Below, piece after piece: positions 54,901 through 64,000 of a stretch of 64,000 nt of DNA. Position numbers and translations under genes: made by a program. Under the pieces are notes generated by a model. That model saw nothing but the letters and a program-made list of their open reading frames with translations. It was not told the DNA's origin and did not search any database. The stretch comes from Imbricaverruca yamaguchii. Taxonomy: Eukaryota > Arthropoda > Thecostraca > Neoverrucidae. Positions within the stretch are counted from its first letter, which is position 1, and the number at the start of each line of letters is the position of its first letter. The stretch lies in contig JAOTOL010001642.1 in assembly GCA_034440575.1 (NCBI GenBank), positions 3,336,501 to 3,400,500 on the forward strand. Reading direction: 5' to 3'.

Positions 54901-56510
54901 AATGATCAATAAAATTGGAGACGTGAATGATTGATGCTGGAGAATCCAAGTGCGCATTCTATTGCCGTAAAATGTCCAGTGTTAAATATCTCCTGAAATG
55001 TGTTTTTTTCCCAATGCTTGCACGGCTGGCACAGTCCCAAGTTTGACATGATTTTTTCCTTGACGATGTTGCCATCGAATGGCAGCGCAGCACACCTTTT
55101 TCTATTGTACTTTCTCATAGTGGGCTCTGTGACACGAGCTAAAGTCGTTAAACACAACACAATCGTGCATATGTCCAGATTTGATCACAGTGACTTCAAT
55201 AGATGTTTTTTGTCCCATTTATCTAACATAAAACGATGTCCGAGTACACTCGCATTCTATCAGTCGTGGAACGTTCGGCTACTCCTAAATAATGCCGCGC
55301 AACTAAATGCCGTCCGCATGGGCATCGAGCTGTCATGACCCTTACCTCCACTCCGTGGTGTCAGCTCAAAACTACGGCCACAAGCCGGAAGTTGTCGCCA
55401 CCCGCTCATTTTGAACGTGTTCACAACATGGTGGCTTTTCAATCGAGTTTGAGACGTTGGCGGACGATTTAGCGCTGAGGTGGGAAGTTGCTCACAGTCT
55501 CGCTGAATACATTTAAAACAGGAAAGGTTGTGCGGGTCACAGTCTCACTCTGACGCTACTCTTCGACGCCGTTGACCTTTTTTAATCGGCTATTGAGTTT
55601 GGCGACGTTTCTACATGACTTCTCGGCAATTCGGTCGATGTAGTCTAAAAAACTAATTTTGAACGTGTTCACAACACTCAACGAGTTTGGACGTTCCGGT
55701 TTTGACCGTCAACACAATGCGATGTTTGTCATCTGGTAGGGCATCTGGCAGCGGGCTGTGCACTCGTGCCACTCGGGCCGACGCTGGTCGTGCGGTGCAA
55801 TGGCACATACATGAAGAAGCATGTCATGCGGTACAGCCCGAGTAGATCAGCGTTGCAAAAGGTTGATGCCATTCACAATGCGTATAGATGATCAACTTGA
55901 TGTGCGCTGTGTGGCGAAATGTCGAACTCGAAATCGTGCCATAATTCCGCACCTGCCCTTTGTCCAAATGGTGGATCACCTCATAATAAATACTAATTTT
56001 GAAAACCTGAAAATATTAAATCGTAATGCAATCGTAATCGCATTGGCGTAAATCGTTATGGAAGCCTGGTATGCTTCGTTGATATCTGAAGTATACCAGA
56101 TCAGAATCACGTTGTCAGTGGCGCCGCCAGGACTTTCCTAAAGGGGGGGGGGCGACTAAAACCAATGTGATGAAACAGATAAAACTTCAGGCACGTGAAA
56201 CGAGCCGAAAAGTTACCGTTCTGTATGTTGAAAATATACAAGGTTGTCTTTTGATCTAGTGTATTTTGTGTGCCAAGGGGGGGGGGCGAGGCAATCCTCG
56301 CATCCCGCCTTGACTGCGCATCTGCACATCGTTCTAATTGTACTATGCTGGTATAGCGGCACCCTGAACCCTCTGTGGTTGTCATGGGGACCCAGTGAAT
56401 TCTTTCGGATTATTCCAACCTTCACACAGCCTATTATTCGCCACAAAGGCACTGCAACGATAACAAAGGCGCCTCTCCCGCCATAAGAACTCTACAGATG
56501 TTCCAGAAAC
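54900..56510. other. No gene supported; diverged SINE near 55.5 kb
   Basis: Between about 55470 and 55665 there are traces of the SINE body (GGTTGTGCGGGTCACAGTCTC, TAATCGGCTATTGAG, GATGTAGTCTAAAAAACTAA). Poly-G runs occur at 56143 and 56278. Short open frames are not recognised. Confidence 0.4.
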
Positions 56511-56514
56511 CGCC

Positions 56515-56875
56515 CCTGGCTACGGTCTGCCTGAGCTGACCAGGCTACGGTCTGCCTGAGCTGACCAGGCCACGGTCTGCCTGAGCTGACCAGGCTACGG
56601 TCTGCCTGAGCTGGCCAGGCTACGGTCTGCCTGAGCTGACCAGGCTACGGTCTGCCTGAGCTGACCAGGCTACGGTCTGCCTGAGCTGACCAGGCTACGG
56701 TCTGCCTGAGCTGACCAGGCTACGGTCTGCCTGAGCTGACCAGGCTACGGTCTGCCTGAGCTGACCAGGCTACGGTCTGCCTGAGCTGACCTGGCTACGG
56801 TCTGCCTGAGCTGACCAGGCTACGGTCTGCCTGAGCTGGCCAGGCTACGGTCTGCCTGAGCTGACCAGGCTACGA
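56515..56875. repeat. 25-bp satellite, about 14 near-identical units
   Basis: The unit CAGGCTACGGTCTGCCTGAG plus CTGAC repeats head to tail with very few changes (CCACGG once, CTGGC twice, CCTGG once). It is the most homogeneous array in the window, which suggests recent expansion. Confidence 0.96.
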
Positions 56876-56942
56876 ACTAGAGGTGATGTTCACTCATTGT
56901 CGGCTCAGTTTTGTCTTCGGTCTTGCGTGCAGTCGGGATCGA

Positions 56943-57290
56943 TCAACTGAAAAGCGAGAGAACCGGCAACGGAGAAAACAAGCAGGTTTTTCCCATTGCG
57001 AATTCCAATCCACCAAATTGTAACACCATGGACCCAACATTATTAACTCCTTGGACCAAAGTGGCAGCTGATCTTTCACCGTTCACAACTGTCGCAAATT
57101 CCAGTTGTCCCAAGGTGGCATCATTCAAATCCATTGTATTTATTGAATATCCAGAAGAACCATTGGCACAACGACTACATGTGTCACTGCACCGATCTAT
57201 CGCCACGTTTTCGCACATCGCTACAGCTTCGATGCAAATTCGACATTCGTTCAGCCCTGATGCCATGCGAACATTTCTCAGCTTCTAAGC
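56943..57290 (-). CDS. Cysteine-rich open frame, possible exon
   Basis: On the minus strand, 107 codons from 57266 contain NECRICIEAVAMCENVAIDR and CSDTCSRCANGSSGYSINTM, then a hydrophobic/Gly stretch (LVQGVNNVGSMVLQFGGLEF). Seven cysteines in the first 33 residues suggest a small extracellular or zinc-binding module. I do not recognise it, and the opposite strand is also open. Confidence 0.25.
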
Positions 57291-57299
57291 AACAACAGT

Positions 57300-58035
57300 C
57301 GAAAATAATGTCATGTGTTCAATACAAATTCAAATATAACACTCTCATGCACATATTGTGAAATAAAGCGTACCTGTTACACATAGTAGTGACGATAAGC
57401 TATACGTATTACATCACTTTTACAAAGTATAAGAACATTTACAATACTTGGAACTACATCTTCTACTGGTGTTTGGTACAAATATAACGACATACACCAG
57501 CGCACTTGACAAACGGGACATGCCAAGAACATTGACACAAGCATACCTTACGACAGAAATGCTTCAAACATCAGGATAAAATATGCATATCAGGATGTAT
57601 ATATAGATATATATATTGCGCATTGTGTATGCGTTTGCGACCACATCCGTATAGATAGCCCAAAATAAAATATATAACTGGAATCTGGATTAGAGCATTC
57701 AACGTTAATTGCAATTGGCACATGTTCGTAATAAGCAAGGAATCGCAATTGTGTTCCCGAATTTCCGGTTCATTCCCGACACTTGGTTCATCACGAAAAT
57801 AGCACTGGCCTGCGTTTCAAAACATTTTTCAAATGGTCGGAAGTTTCTCAGCTGTTCTAATACAAGTTTCGTGTGCTGAATCCGAAAATGCTATCCATTT
57901 TTCTTGATTAGCTCAAGTTATCACACTACGTCAAAGATAACAACTCACACACTGATGTATCAGTATGCATACTGCAGTATGATATATCAGTAGCGGAGAG
58001 AATGATATATGATATATTTCCAGGTGTAATATGAA
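57300..58035. other. AT-rich DNA, nothing recognised
   Basis: A TATATA-rich spot at about 57600-57620 and ATGATATATCAG near 57980. No gene. Confidence 0.4.
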
Positions 58036-58038
58036 GTC

Positions 58039-58596
58039 ATGAGTCGGCAGTGTCAAAATTATCCAGCCAGGTTCTGTTGCATATGTGGAAAGGTCACCCT
58101 ACCAGATCGTCAGGCAAGCATAACCGACTTTGTAAAAAAGAGTTACCACGCATATTTTGGAGCGAAACTTGGTGATCAGGACAAGCCGTTTGCTCCTCAT
58201 ATCTGCTGCAAGTCATGTGTGGAAGGCCTACGAGCCTAGAAGAACAAGACCCGGAAATCCATGCGGTTCGGCATTCCCATGGTGTGGCGGGAGGGAAAGG
58301 ATCATACCACCGACTGCTATTTTTGTATGACAGATATGAAAGGAGTAAATCGAAAGAAACAGAAGCATATAAAATATCCCGATGTGCCATCAGCCATCAA
58401 GCCAGTCCCTCATGGTCCAGATGTCCCCATCCCTGAACCCGATGTCGACATCGAGTCATCCTCCGACTCTAGTGGGGATGAAATGGATGCAGACGCGTCT
58501 GGTGCATATGAACCGACCGAGAACGATCGACCGGTACCGTTGAACCAAGCTGAGCTCAATAACCTGAAGTCCCTGAAATCCCTGAAAAGTCCCTGA
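58039..58596 (+). pseudogene. Repeat-family ORF broken by one stop codon
   Basis: Frame 1 reads MSRQCQNYPARFCCICGKVT, DFVKKSYHAYFGAKLGDQDK, PHICCKSCVEGLRA, stop (TAG 58237-58239), then FGIPMVWREGKDHTTDCYFC, KYPDVPSAIKPVPHG and PVPLNQAELNNL. The two Cys pairs and the second CxxC are zinc-finger-like. From memory the same protein is repeated many times in arthropod genomes, usually continuing after NQAELNDL into a longer domain. Here it ends in short CCCTGAAAA repeats. One nonsense change and loss of the C-terminus make it a relic. The function of the family is not known to me. Confidence 0.75.
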
Positions 58597-58630
58597 AAAA
58601 TCCCTGAAAAGGAAGTCCCTGAAAAGGCGA
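58561..58630 (+). repeat. Short tandem TCCCTGAAAA repeat
   Basis: AAGTCCCTGAAATCCCTGAA and variants occur six times in 70 bases at the point where the repeat-family ORF breaks off. Confidence 0.85.
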
Positions 58631-58639
58631 TTTATTCAA

Positions 58640-59190
58640 CAGTAGTGTGTACTGTTGGGATGCGCTCTGAATACACTTATGGTCCATCTGTTTGGAGTTT
58701 AAACCTTTATTTATGCTTCCGTCGGATTCACTAGTAAACCCGTCAGGGCGATGTTTTGGTTCATATGAGTGAAATAACATATTTAAAAAATCGAGCTAAT
58801 CGAGCAAAACGGATGCCATTTTCGGAATCAGCATGAAAAACTGACCTAAAAACAGCTGAGACACCCTTGACCTTATAAATCACGCAGACCAGTGTAATTT
58901 AGCAGCTGCATATTACCAAGCGGTGACCTCGGATTTATTTGGTCAATTGTGCCGCACGAACATTTGCCAAATAACACCTGGTTAAGCTTGCTGTCAGCTA
59001 ACGAGCCACACGACAGCTGAGTTGTGTGCCGCTAACTGGCGCAACCGAGCCAGCCCCGTACACTACTGGACGTCCAACGACCACAGGTATCCATCTGCAC
59101 ACTGATGTGCGTCACTAGCTCAGCGGACGACCTGGACTGTGATCAACGCCGCGCTAACTCAGCAGCCAGTGATTCACCTGCGTCACGCTG
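58640..59190. other. 3' flank of the 794-codon gene
   Basis: No coding sequence is seen. It contains a minus-strand AATAAA at 58939-58934, the likely polyadenylation signal. Confidence 0.45.
58934..58939 (-). terminator. Candidate polyadenylation signal AATAAA
   Basis: TTTATT on the plus strand, 254 bases past the stop of the 794-codon ORF on the minus strand. Confidence 0.45.
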
Positions 59191-59192
59191 GT

Positions 59193-61577
59193 TCAGGTGG
59201 CGCTGCGGCCCAGCTTGGCCGGCACCATCCGGGCTGCTGGCGGCAGGGTGGCAGCCTGCTGGCTCAGCTTCCTCTGGCGCCGCCGATTGGCTTTCTCGGA
59301 GCGGGCTGAGATGATCGGACAGCGGCAGAGGCTGTCGGCGCGCAGCCGCGGCGCCTGCCGGTAGAAGGAGGGCAGCGCGCCCAGCCTGTGTTCCGTCGGC
59401 ACCCAGTCGAAACTCCACACCTGCTTGCGCGTCCACGGCATCGGCCCGTACAGGGGCGCCGGCCGGCTGGGCGACCAGTGCGGCTCCAGCGGCGCCAGGC
59501 CCGGCGCCAGGCCTGGCGCCGGCGTCAGCGCCAGCCCTGCCGCGGCGGAGCGCAGCCGCGCCACCTGGCGCATCTCGAGGCGGCGCCGCTGCCGCGCCAG
59601 GCGTCGTCGCTGCGCGCCTCGCGTTGTGGTGCGGTACAGTGGCGGACGCGCCTTCTTCGTTGGCTTCGTCAACGGTGTGCTCGGGCCGACGGAATCCGAG
59701 CGATCGCTAGCCGCCTGGGAGGTGTTCGTCGTGCTTTTCCGGGGCGCATCGTTGGTCGCTTCCGGACTTGTTCGGTGACTCGTTCGCCTGGAGTCGGCTA
59801 GCAGACTAGTTCGAGAACTGTCACTCCTTGACTCTCTTGTCAACTTAGTTCGAGGACTGTTGCTCTTGGTGTCAATTGTCAAGCTTGTCCGAGGAACACC
59901 GTCCTTGGAATTGGTTGTCAAGCTTGCTCTCGGTGTACTGCCTTTTGAATTGTTCTCTACGTTTGTTCGAGGGGTGCTGCCTTTTGATTTCGCGGTCAAA
60001 TTCGCTGGAGGATTATTGGTAATCGAACCGTTCGGAGACATTCGATGACTGTCAACTTTGGCAACAACATCGTCAACACTACTCTTTCGAGTCTTTAAGT
60101 TTACTTTATCAGTGTCGATGGCCGGGACAGCCTTAAGGCCGGTGGATTTGTCGCCGACAGGATCTGAGCTTCGCGGCTCGCTGACCTCGGTCGGAGCAGA
60201 ATTGCTGACCTCGAGCCGCAAAGGTCGTCGCGACATCGCCGAAGCTCGTTTGGAGTTTGACAGCACTACGTCATCGTCATCGTCTCGGGGTTCCGTCACG
60301 TCGCTGCAGCCGTCCCGTGCCACCACGACACCGTCGTTGACACTGACGGTGGTCAGTGCCAATCCAGGAGAGATGGACCGCGCCCGGCTCCGCAGTCGGC
60401 CAGGCGCACCTTTCTGCGCTTGCAGAAGTTTCGCCTCGGCTGTCTTGGATTCGTTCTGTCTCGATGGAGGATTCGTTGAAGCCTGTATTTTGCTTGGCGG
60501 AAAAGTTTCCACCTGATGCGTCGCTTTCTCAGAAATCTTCAGTTTCGATTTTCTCGATTTATTGTCAAGCTGGTTCCCAGGTGGCGCACTATGTTTGCTG
60601 ACTTCCTTTTTATCCATGCTTCTTGGAGAAGTGGTTTTCTCTCTGGGTTCAGTGGGAGATATTCTTGACTTCACCTTCTGCCGAGCCCACCAATCGGGCT
60701 TCTTGACATTTGTGTTTGCTTCCCGTGATATCTTTCCTCGGTTATGGTCAGTGACTGACTGCTTCTTCTGTGCTGACGTGTCAAAAGCAACATGTTTATG
60801 TGCTGCATGTCTCTCTCCACCTGTTTCGCCAGTCTTATCGATAGGTTTCTTGTTTTCTTGTGATCGGTGGACTTCGCTGGACACCTTCAATGAAGCCCTT
60901 CTATTCCGCATTATTGACTTCGTAGGAGTGCGGACACGGGTGATCTCCAGATTCTTCTCCTTCAGAAGCACCTGCGGCGGAGTGCCCTCAGAATCCGATG
61001 GATCCTTGTCCTCCTTCGGCACGTTCGGGTCGTCGTCCCACGCTTCCACAGAATCAGACTTCTCTTCGAACACCTCCTCTGTACTGCCTCTCACAGGAGC
61101 TACTGCAGCACATTCGTCGCCATTTTGCTTCGAAAAATTGGTCATCGTCAGCTGCTGCACTTTCGTCTTGTTCAATGCGAACAGCCGCAGATGCGCGCGC
61201 AGCTTGTCGTTCATCTTGAGCCGGCCCCACAGCTCCTTCCCGTACGTGATTTTCTTCTTGGCATCCTCGGCGGCATGCTTCTGCTTGAGCTGAGCCACCA
61301 AATCCGCCAGCTGAGGGTCATTGCGCTGCACCTGCTCGGAGCCCATCGCCTCGACACGCTCCACGATGCTCTGCTCGCGGCGGCGATACTTGAGCCACTC
61401 AGAGAGCGGCACACCGTGCATCACGTGCTCCGAGTCGGTGCGCCGCGTGGCCTCCACGTTCTCGTCGGCCATGAAGGCGCGTGGCTTGATCAGGCTCGGC
61501 CGCCGCACCGAGTGCTGCTGCGCCTTGGTCTGCAGCAGCTGCGACGTCGGCGTTGTCGCCTCTTCCCTCGGCTCCAT
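59193..61577 (-). CDS. Basic, disordered 794-aa protein of unknown function, intronless
   Basis: An uninterrupted frame with an excellent start context (agccATGG) and GC-rich coding, so very probably real. Residues 1-130 look folded or helical (GVPLSEWLKYRRREQSIVER, ITYGKELWGRLKMNDKLRAH). Residues 130-620 are low-complexity and rich in Ser, Thr, Lys and Asp, with an acidic run DDDDD near 440. Residues about 524-611 hold six to seven imperfect 13-residue repeats (consensus SLTTNSKxxxPRT). The C-terminus is strongly basic (GAQRRRLARQRRRLEMRQ) with Trp/Pro/Tyr motifs (YGPMPWTRKQVWSFDW). No family is recognised. Its composition suggests a nucleic-acid-, microtubule- or chromatin-associated scaffold, but that is only a guess. 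Confidence 0.82.
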   Translation of the reverse strand: MEPREEATTPTSQLLQTKAQQHSVRRPSLIKPRAFMADENVEATRRTDSEHVMHGVPLSEWLKYRRREQSIVERVEAMGSEQVQRNDPQLADLVAQLKQKHAAEDAKKKITYGKELWGRLKMNDKLRAHLRLFALNKTKVQQLTMTNFSKQNGDECAAVAPVRGSTEEVFEEKSDSVEAWDDDPNVPKEDKDPSDSEGTPPQVLLKEKNLEITRVRTPTKSIMRNRRASLKVSSEVHRSQENKKPIDKTGETGGERHAAHKHVAFDTSAQKKQSVTDHNRGKISREANTNVKKPDWWARQKVKSRISPTEPREKTTSPRSMDKKEVSKHSAPPGNQLDNKSRKSKLKISEKATHQVETFPPSKIQASTNPPSRQNESKTAEAKLLQAQKGAPGRLRSRARSISPGLALTTVSVNDGVVVARDGCSDVTEPRDDDDDVVLSNSKRASAMSRRPLRLEVSNSAPTEVSEPRSSDPVGDKSTGLKAVPAIDTDKVNLKTRKSSVDDVVAKVDSHRMSPNGSITNNPPANLTAKSKGSTPRTNVENNSKGSTPRASLTTNSKDGVPRTSLTIDTKSNSPRTKLTRESRSDSSRTSLLADSRRTSHRTSPEATNDAPRKSTTNTSQAASDRSDSVGPSTPLTKPTKKARPPLYRTTTRGAQRRRLARQRRRLEMRQVARLRSAAAGLALTPAPGLAPGLAPLEPHWSPSRPAPLYGPMPWTRKQVWSFDWVPTEHRLGALPSFYRQAPRLRADSLCRCPIISARSEKANRRRQRKLSQQAATLPPAARMVPAKLGRSAT

Positions 61578-62600
61578 GGCTGTGCCGGGTCAGGCGGCGA
61601 CTTCTCACGGTCGGGTCACGACCACCGTCCGGATGGGATCACGACGATCCGTTCAGGGCCGCTGCCGCAGTCCGGCCACTGTTGCAATTCGGTCAAAGTC
61701 CTGCCGAGATCACGACTGCTCTCTGGCCATGCTCAGGCTAGCCACGCAGTGACTCGAATTCGTCAAACACTACGACGCACGGTGCATGCCTTGCCAGCGC
61801 ATCATATCGTACAAGCCGACATACCCGCGAAGGTGACCCGTGTCAGCACCCGTTGAGTGTCACGCACCAGGCCACCGCCATGTGTTCTCACGTCACATGT
61901 CGCACGCCATAATGTGTCACGGATGCTTCCAATGTGTCCTTCTCTATGACGTCTGGTTCCCTTCGACTGACCTCCGGTTCCCTTTCCCCCTGGCGTGTTC
62001 GATGTCCCCGGACAGCGCGGCGACTGGTCAGCCGAGCCGGTAGCTCTCGTCCGCCCCGGCCGGTCACAGCAACACGCCGCTCACGGCCGGCGGCCGTGCG
62101 TCCTGCTTCACACCGCCGTCAAAATCACATCACACACCCACGTTCGCTCTGTTTGACGCCCCAGCACGCTGCGGTAGACTCGAGCAAAACAATAAAACGC
62201 TGCTCTACGACTCAGCCGAGAGGCCGCTTCCGCTGCCGCTCCTCTTCACATCACAGCCACCTCCACTGCCACCGGCTAGCGCGGTCGGCGACCGGCCACC
62301 ACTCTCACAATCAATGCACGTGGTGGCGGCGGCCGCGCTCCGACGTTGCGTCGCGTTGCCTCGCTACGCTCCCTAGCAGCGCGGACAACATCGGCCCGAA
62401 TTGTTTTGAGGCTGCCCGTGCTGCGCGATCACCACCCTCCCAAGTTTACTCCACACTGCGTGTAGCAGTGAAACTTCGTCGGCGGAAGCCTGTGTGCGAA
62501 GCCAAGCACAGACACAGGAAGTTCGACGGGGTCACTCATCTGCTGGGTCACCACCCAGTGTGAAAATCTTACGGGTAGCGGTGTATTCTAGTGCCCCTGG
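61578..62600 (-). promoter_or_regulatory. GC/CpG-rich 5' region of the 794-codon gene
   Basis: High CpG density and open frames on both strands without motifs. This is best read as promoter and 5' UTR of the gene starting at 61577. No TATA box is obvious. Confidence 0.4.
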
Positions 62601-63415
62601 AGAGATGCTTTTTGGCTGAATAGTTCGTTCGGTGTATCAGGGCATCTTGATATATTAATTAATGTATTTACAATATGGGAGATGGTGTTTTCTGCAGGAT
62701 TCTCATGCTTCCGGGCGTTGCTAGCCATGGCCGAATTTTCATGTGTTCTTAATTAATTTTTCTTAATTTTCTTAACGCATAACCCAACATTTGCTGGGGG
62801 AAGCCGTAGCCTAACCAGGAGATGGTCCAGGGGGCGAACATCAGAAGAGCCCCTTCACTTTCCCGGAACTACTTGGACTTCTGTCATTTTTCCGGGGGAC
62901 CCCTACATGCATATATATATACATATATATGTAGGAATGCAAGGCACACCATAATTGCATGACTAATGTGAGTCCTGCAATCAAGGTCCAACAGTCCAGT
63001 AATCATCATAACAATAATCCATATAGCTGGCCATAACAACCAACAAAAGAAGGCCTATCACTGAAAATGAAGGAAAGCTAACACATATCTCATGAAAGCA
63101 AGAATATTATTAGCCTGAATAAAAAATGCAATTGCTCATAGTTGCTTCTTTTTGTTTTCCGACACGCTCAGAAATAGTTGGATGGGCAGGGTGTTCCATA
63201 ATACAGGTCGAGCCATTTCAGCACCAGTATAATTTATCAAAGTGAGATGTGAATACCAGTGTGTGTGTGGGGGGGGGGGGGTAAGTGCGAGATTTGCGGG
63301 CGTACCTGGCCGGTTAGACCGAATACACTTGATTAAACAATACATCATGCATTATTTAAGCAACCTGCGTCATCCAGTTCAAGGCGAAGCAGCTGGTATC
63401 GCTAGAGCGACCGTT
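62600..63415. other. Non-coding AT-rich DNA
   Basis: ATATATATACATATATATG near 62912-62931, a run of 12 G at 63270-63281, and nothing else recognisable. Confidence 0.45.
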
Positions 63416-63419
63416 ATCA

Positions 63420-63670
63420 CGATTGCAGTGGCCGCCAAAACTGCTGCACAGTGGCGCCACTGTGGCAGCCGTGGCCACAGTGTCGTCCGTCGCCGCTGAC
63501 GTGACATTGGCTGCTGGGACGGCCGTCACCACTGAAACGACGATCACCACCGGAACGGCCGTGGCCGCCAGAACTTCCATCGCCGCTGAAATGGCCTTGG
63601 CTGTGGCGTTTGGCTGTGACTGTGGCGACCGTGGCCGCTGGGACAGCCGTCGCCGATGGTGTGGCCGCCA
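63420..63670. repeat. Degenerate GCCGTGGCC-rich minisatellite
   Basis: Phrases GGAACGGCCGTGGCCGCC, GGGACGGCCGTCACC and GACCGTGGCCGCTGGGAC recur at 20-30 bp. Ala/Thr/Val-rich open frames on both strands result from this. No gene is inferred. Confidence 0.65.
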
Positions 63671-63671
63671 T

Positions 63672-64000
63672 CTGCATTCAAGAAGTCCCTAATAAAGATG
63701 TTTATTTGTCCTCAAGAGACGGTCAGTATCACAACAAATGGTGGCACTTTTTCTGGACGAATGTGTATCATAGCAAGCGCGCTCAAACGAACTTCGCCTA
63801 CTATGTTCCTCCTTAATGACGGTTTCTCCGCCTTCAGACAGGCCTCTCAGTTACTTTTGCTCTGTTCACCTCTCATGGCCCTCTCTGGCTTTTAGGGGCC
63901 TTTTCAGTCATCGGCAGTAATTATGGCTCCCAATGATATCTTAGCTCTGTGGTGGATCCTCAATATTCATTGCACCCACGACTAGTTATCACGACTAGTT
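63672..64000. other. No feature seen
   Basis: Short open frames only. The last bases repeat ACGACTAGTTATC twice at the window edge. Confidence 0.4.

Noticed and set aside
60562..61856. 243-codon open frames opposite the 794-codon gene
   Set aside because: They are on the complementary strand of a clearly better coding frame; GC-rich codons keep the reverse frames open.
61934..62563. 209-codon plus-strand open frame
   Set aside because: Arg/Ser/His-rich with no motif, in the CpG-rich 5' region of the minus-strand gene; most likely chance.

Overview
The window is eukaryotic nuclear DNA, most likely from an arthropod and probably a crustacean. Evidence: genes split into short exons by GT-AG introns, GC3-rich coding exons in AT-richer DNA, AGGTTAGGTT-type motifs common in arthropod non-coding DNA (about 1.37 kb and 7.5-7.7 kb), tRNA-headed SINEs, Ty3/gypsy and non-LTR retroelement debris, a 280-bp (CA)n tract, and many minisatellites. 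A barnacle-like GC-rich crustacean is a guess only.

Layout. 1-10 kb: mostly non-coding, with a non-LTR retrotransposon 3' end at about 5.2-5.8 kb and a few degenerate tandem repeats. 10.2-41.8 kb, plus strand: a complete EHMT (G9a/GLP) histone H3K9 methyltransferase gene. I assemble 18 exons whose splice phases all agree (3729 nt, 1242 aa): a basic/acidic N-terminus, an EHMT cysteine-rich domain, ankyrin repeats with the histone-reading aromatic residues, pre-SET, SET and post-SET. Exon 4 is the only doubtful exon. A decayed antisense gypsy element lies in or beside intron 3 (about 15.5-21.3 kb). Two AT-only blocks (11.88-12.17 and 35.9-37.3 kb) look like poor consensus sequence. 42.8-46.1 kb, minus strand: a complete four-exon gene for a secreted, GPI-anchored Ly6/uPAR protein (504 nt, 167 aa), convergent with EHMT. 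47.8-48.2 kb: (CA)n/(TA)n. 48.2-58 kb: AT-richer DNA without a recognised gene, holding a 236-codon unassigned ORF, SINEs and a 25-bp satellite. 58.0-58.6 kb: a nonsense-mutated repeat-family ORF. 59.2-61.6 kb, minus strand: a 794-codon uninterrupted ORF for a basic, disordered protein of unknown function. 62-64 kb: non-coding.

The most unusual signal is structural. At most splice donors of EHMT, and at donors of the Ly6 gene on the other strand, the exon-intron junction is the first unit of a tandem array running into the intron, and several units keep a donor-like GGTRRG. Periods include 30, 35-39, 39-40, 52, 57, 65, 69 and 173 bp. Some acceptors (EHMT exons 3, 7 and 8; Ly6 exon 2) have arrays or duplications on the upstream side. 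Because it occurs in two unrelated genes on opposite strands, it looks like a property of this genome: minisatellites seeded at splice junctions.
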